A stretch of DNA of 64,000 nucleotides, taken from contig NC_089491.1 of the NCBI RefSeq assembly GCF_036850765.1, forward strand, positions 186,785,520 through 186,849,519, read 5' to 3'. The notes under the pieces are model-generated. The model was not told where the DNA came from. It ran no database searches and worked only from the letters and a program-made list of their open reading frames with translations. This document shows positions 63,519 to 64,000 of the stretch, piece after piece. The first letter of the stretch is position 1. The number at the start of each line of letters is the position of its first letter. The stretch comes from Saccopteryx bilineata (Eukaryota > Chordata > Mammalia > Chiroptera > Emballonuridae). The translations under genes were made by a program, and so were the position numbers.

Positions 63519-64000
63519 CTTGTAGTAAATGAGAGGTGGTAGTGTGTTTTTTCTAAATATGAAGTATATAAACCCTGAAATTTTCTCAGTTGGCAGTTAA
63601 ATGAAAATCATCTTGGAATAAATTGTTTTCTGAAAATTAAAGGGCAGAGATATAAGAAAGTTGGGAAATGTTAATTTTAGTATATTGTGCCAGGAATAAT
63701 AAGTATATTTACTGCCTTCAAAAACCTCCTTTCCAGGACAGAACAAGTTGAATGGCATGACAGAATCAGCCAAATCCATTCTATAAGACAGGTCTTTCAA
63801 AATGTCATTAATAGAGACCAAAGAAACATGATGACCAAATGCAATGCATAGACTGATTAAATCCTGATTTGGGGGGCAGGGGAATGTAAAACACGTATTA
63901 GGGAAATTAGAATATGCCTAGCTGTAAATAATATATTTGGGGTTATGTTTTTTATTTCTGTAGGCTTGTTAATGGTTGTTAAAGTCATTTAGGAGAAGGG
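63519..64000. other. Unassigned sequence to window end
   Basis: No gene or repeat with clear ends. Confidence 0.4.

Overview
This is a mammalian genomic window, most likely from a bat and probably a horseshoe-bat relative (Rhinolophoidea). The support is the repeat content. There are many tRNA-derived SINEs of the kind I associate with rhinolophoid bats: one type begins 'gccctggccggttggctcag', the other 'gcctgacctgtggtggcgcag'. There are also non-autonomous hAT elements, a TTAA-flanked piggyBac-like MITE and a Helitron fragment, and such DNA transposons are typical of bats among mammals. The species call is inference from memory of these families.

The only complete protein-coding gene is USPL1 (SUMO isopeptidase), on the minus strand. 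Its promoter lies in a CpG island at about 51.3-52.4 kb and its stop codon is at 3,726. I placed nine exons by splice signals and by recognisable protein segments. The coding lengths sum to 3,276 nt, i.e. 1,091 codons plus stop, with every junction in phase. The catalytic Cys/His/Asp set is preserved. The CpG island looks bidirectional. In human synteny the divergent neighbour is HMGB1, whose distal 5' exon would lie on the plus strand near 51.65-52.3 kb. Beyond it, 52.4-64 kb shows no convincing coding exon and is probably intronic or intergenic.

The introns have collected layered insertions. Intron 4 holds an almost full-length plus-strand LINE-1 (23,497-31,836) with a perfect 17-bp target-site duplication. 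It lies inside an older L1 and itself carries a nested hAT MITE inside another hAT MITE, a 197-bp insert of unknown origin with an A-rich tail, and a SINE in its tail. Intron 3 holds an 8.1-kb betaretrovirus-like (class II) endogenous retrovirus at 36,939-45,025. Its two 426-bp LTRs differ at only two positions, its target-site duplication is 6 bp, and its primer-binding site is of tRNA-Lys3 type. Gag, dUTPase-protease and polymerase lie in successive -1 frames joined by canonical slippery heptamers. Gag and pol carry frame breaks and no env is recognisable. Two 98%-similar copies of an L1 3' end bracket the provirus. USPL1 exons 6-7 sit between two inverted L1 fragments of about 0.6 kb.

The plus-strand side (52-64 kb) contains a hAT MITE with a perfect 8-bp TSD, an 877-bp Helitron with both termini and the end of its helicase gene, a 5'-inverted L1 and several SINEs. 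No CRISPR array, prokaryotic operon, functional tRNA gene or rRNA gene is present.
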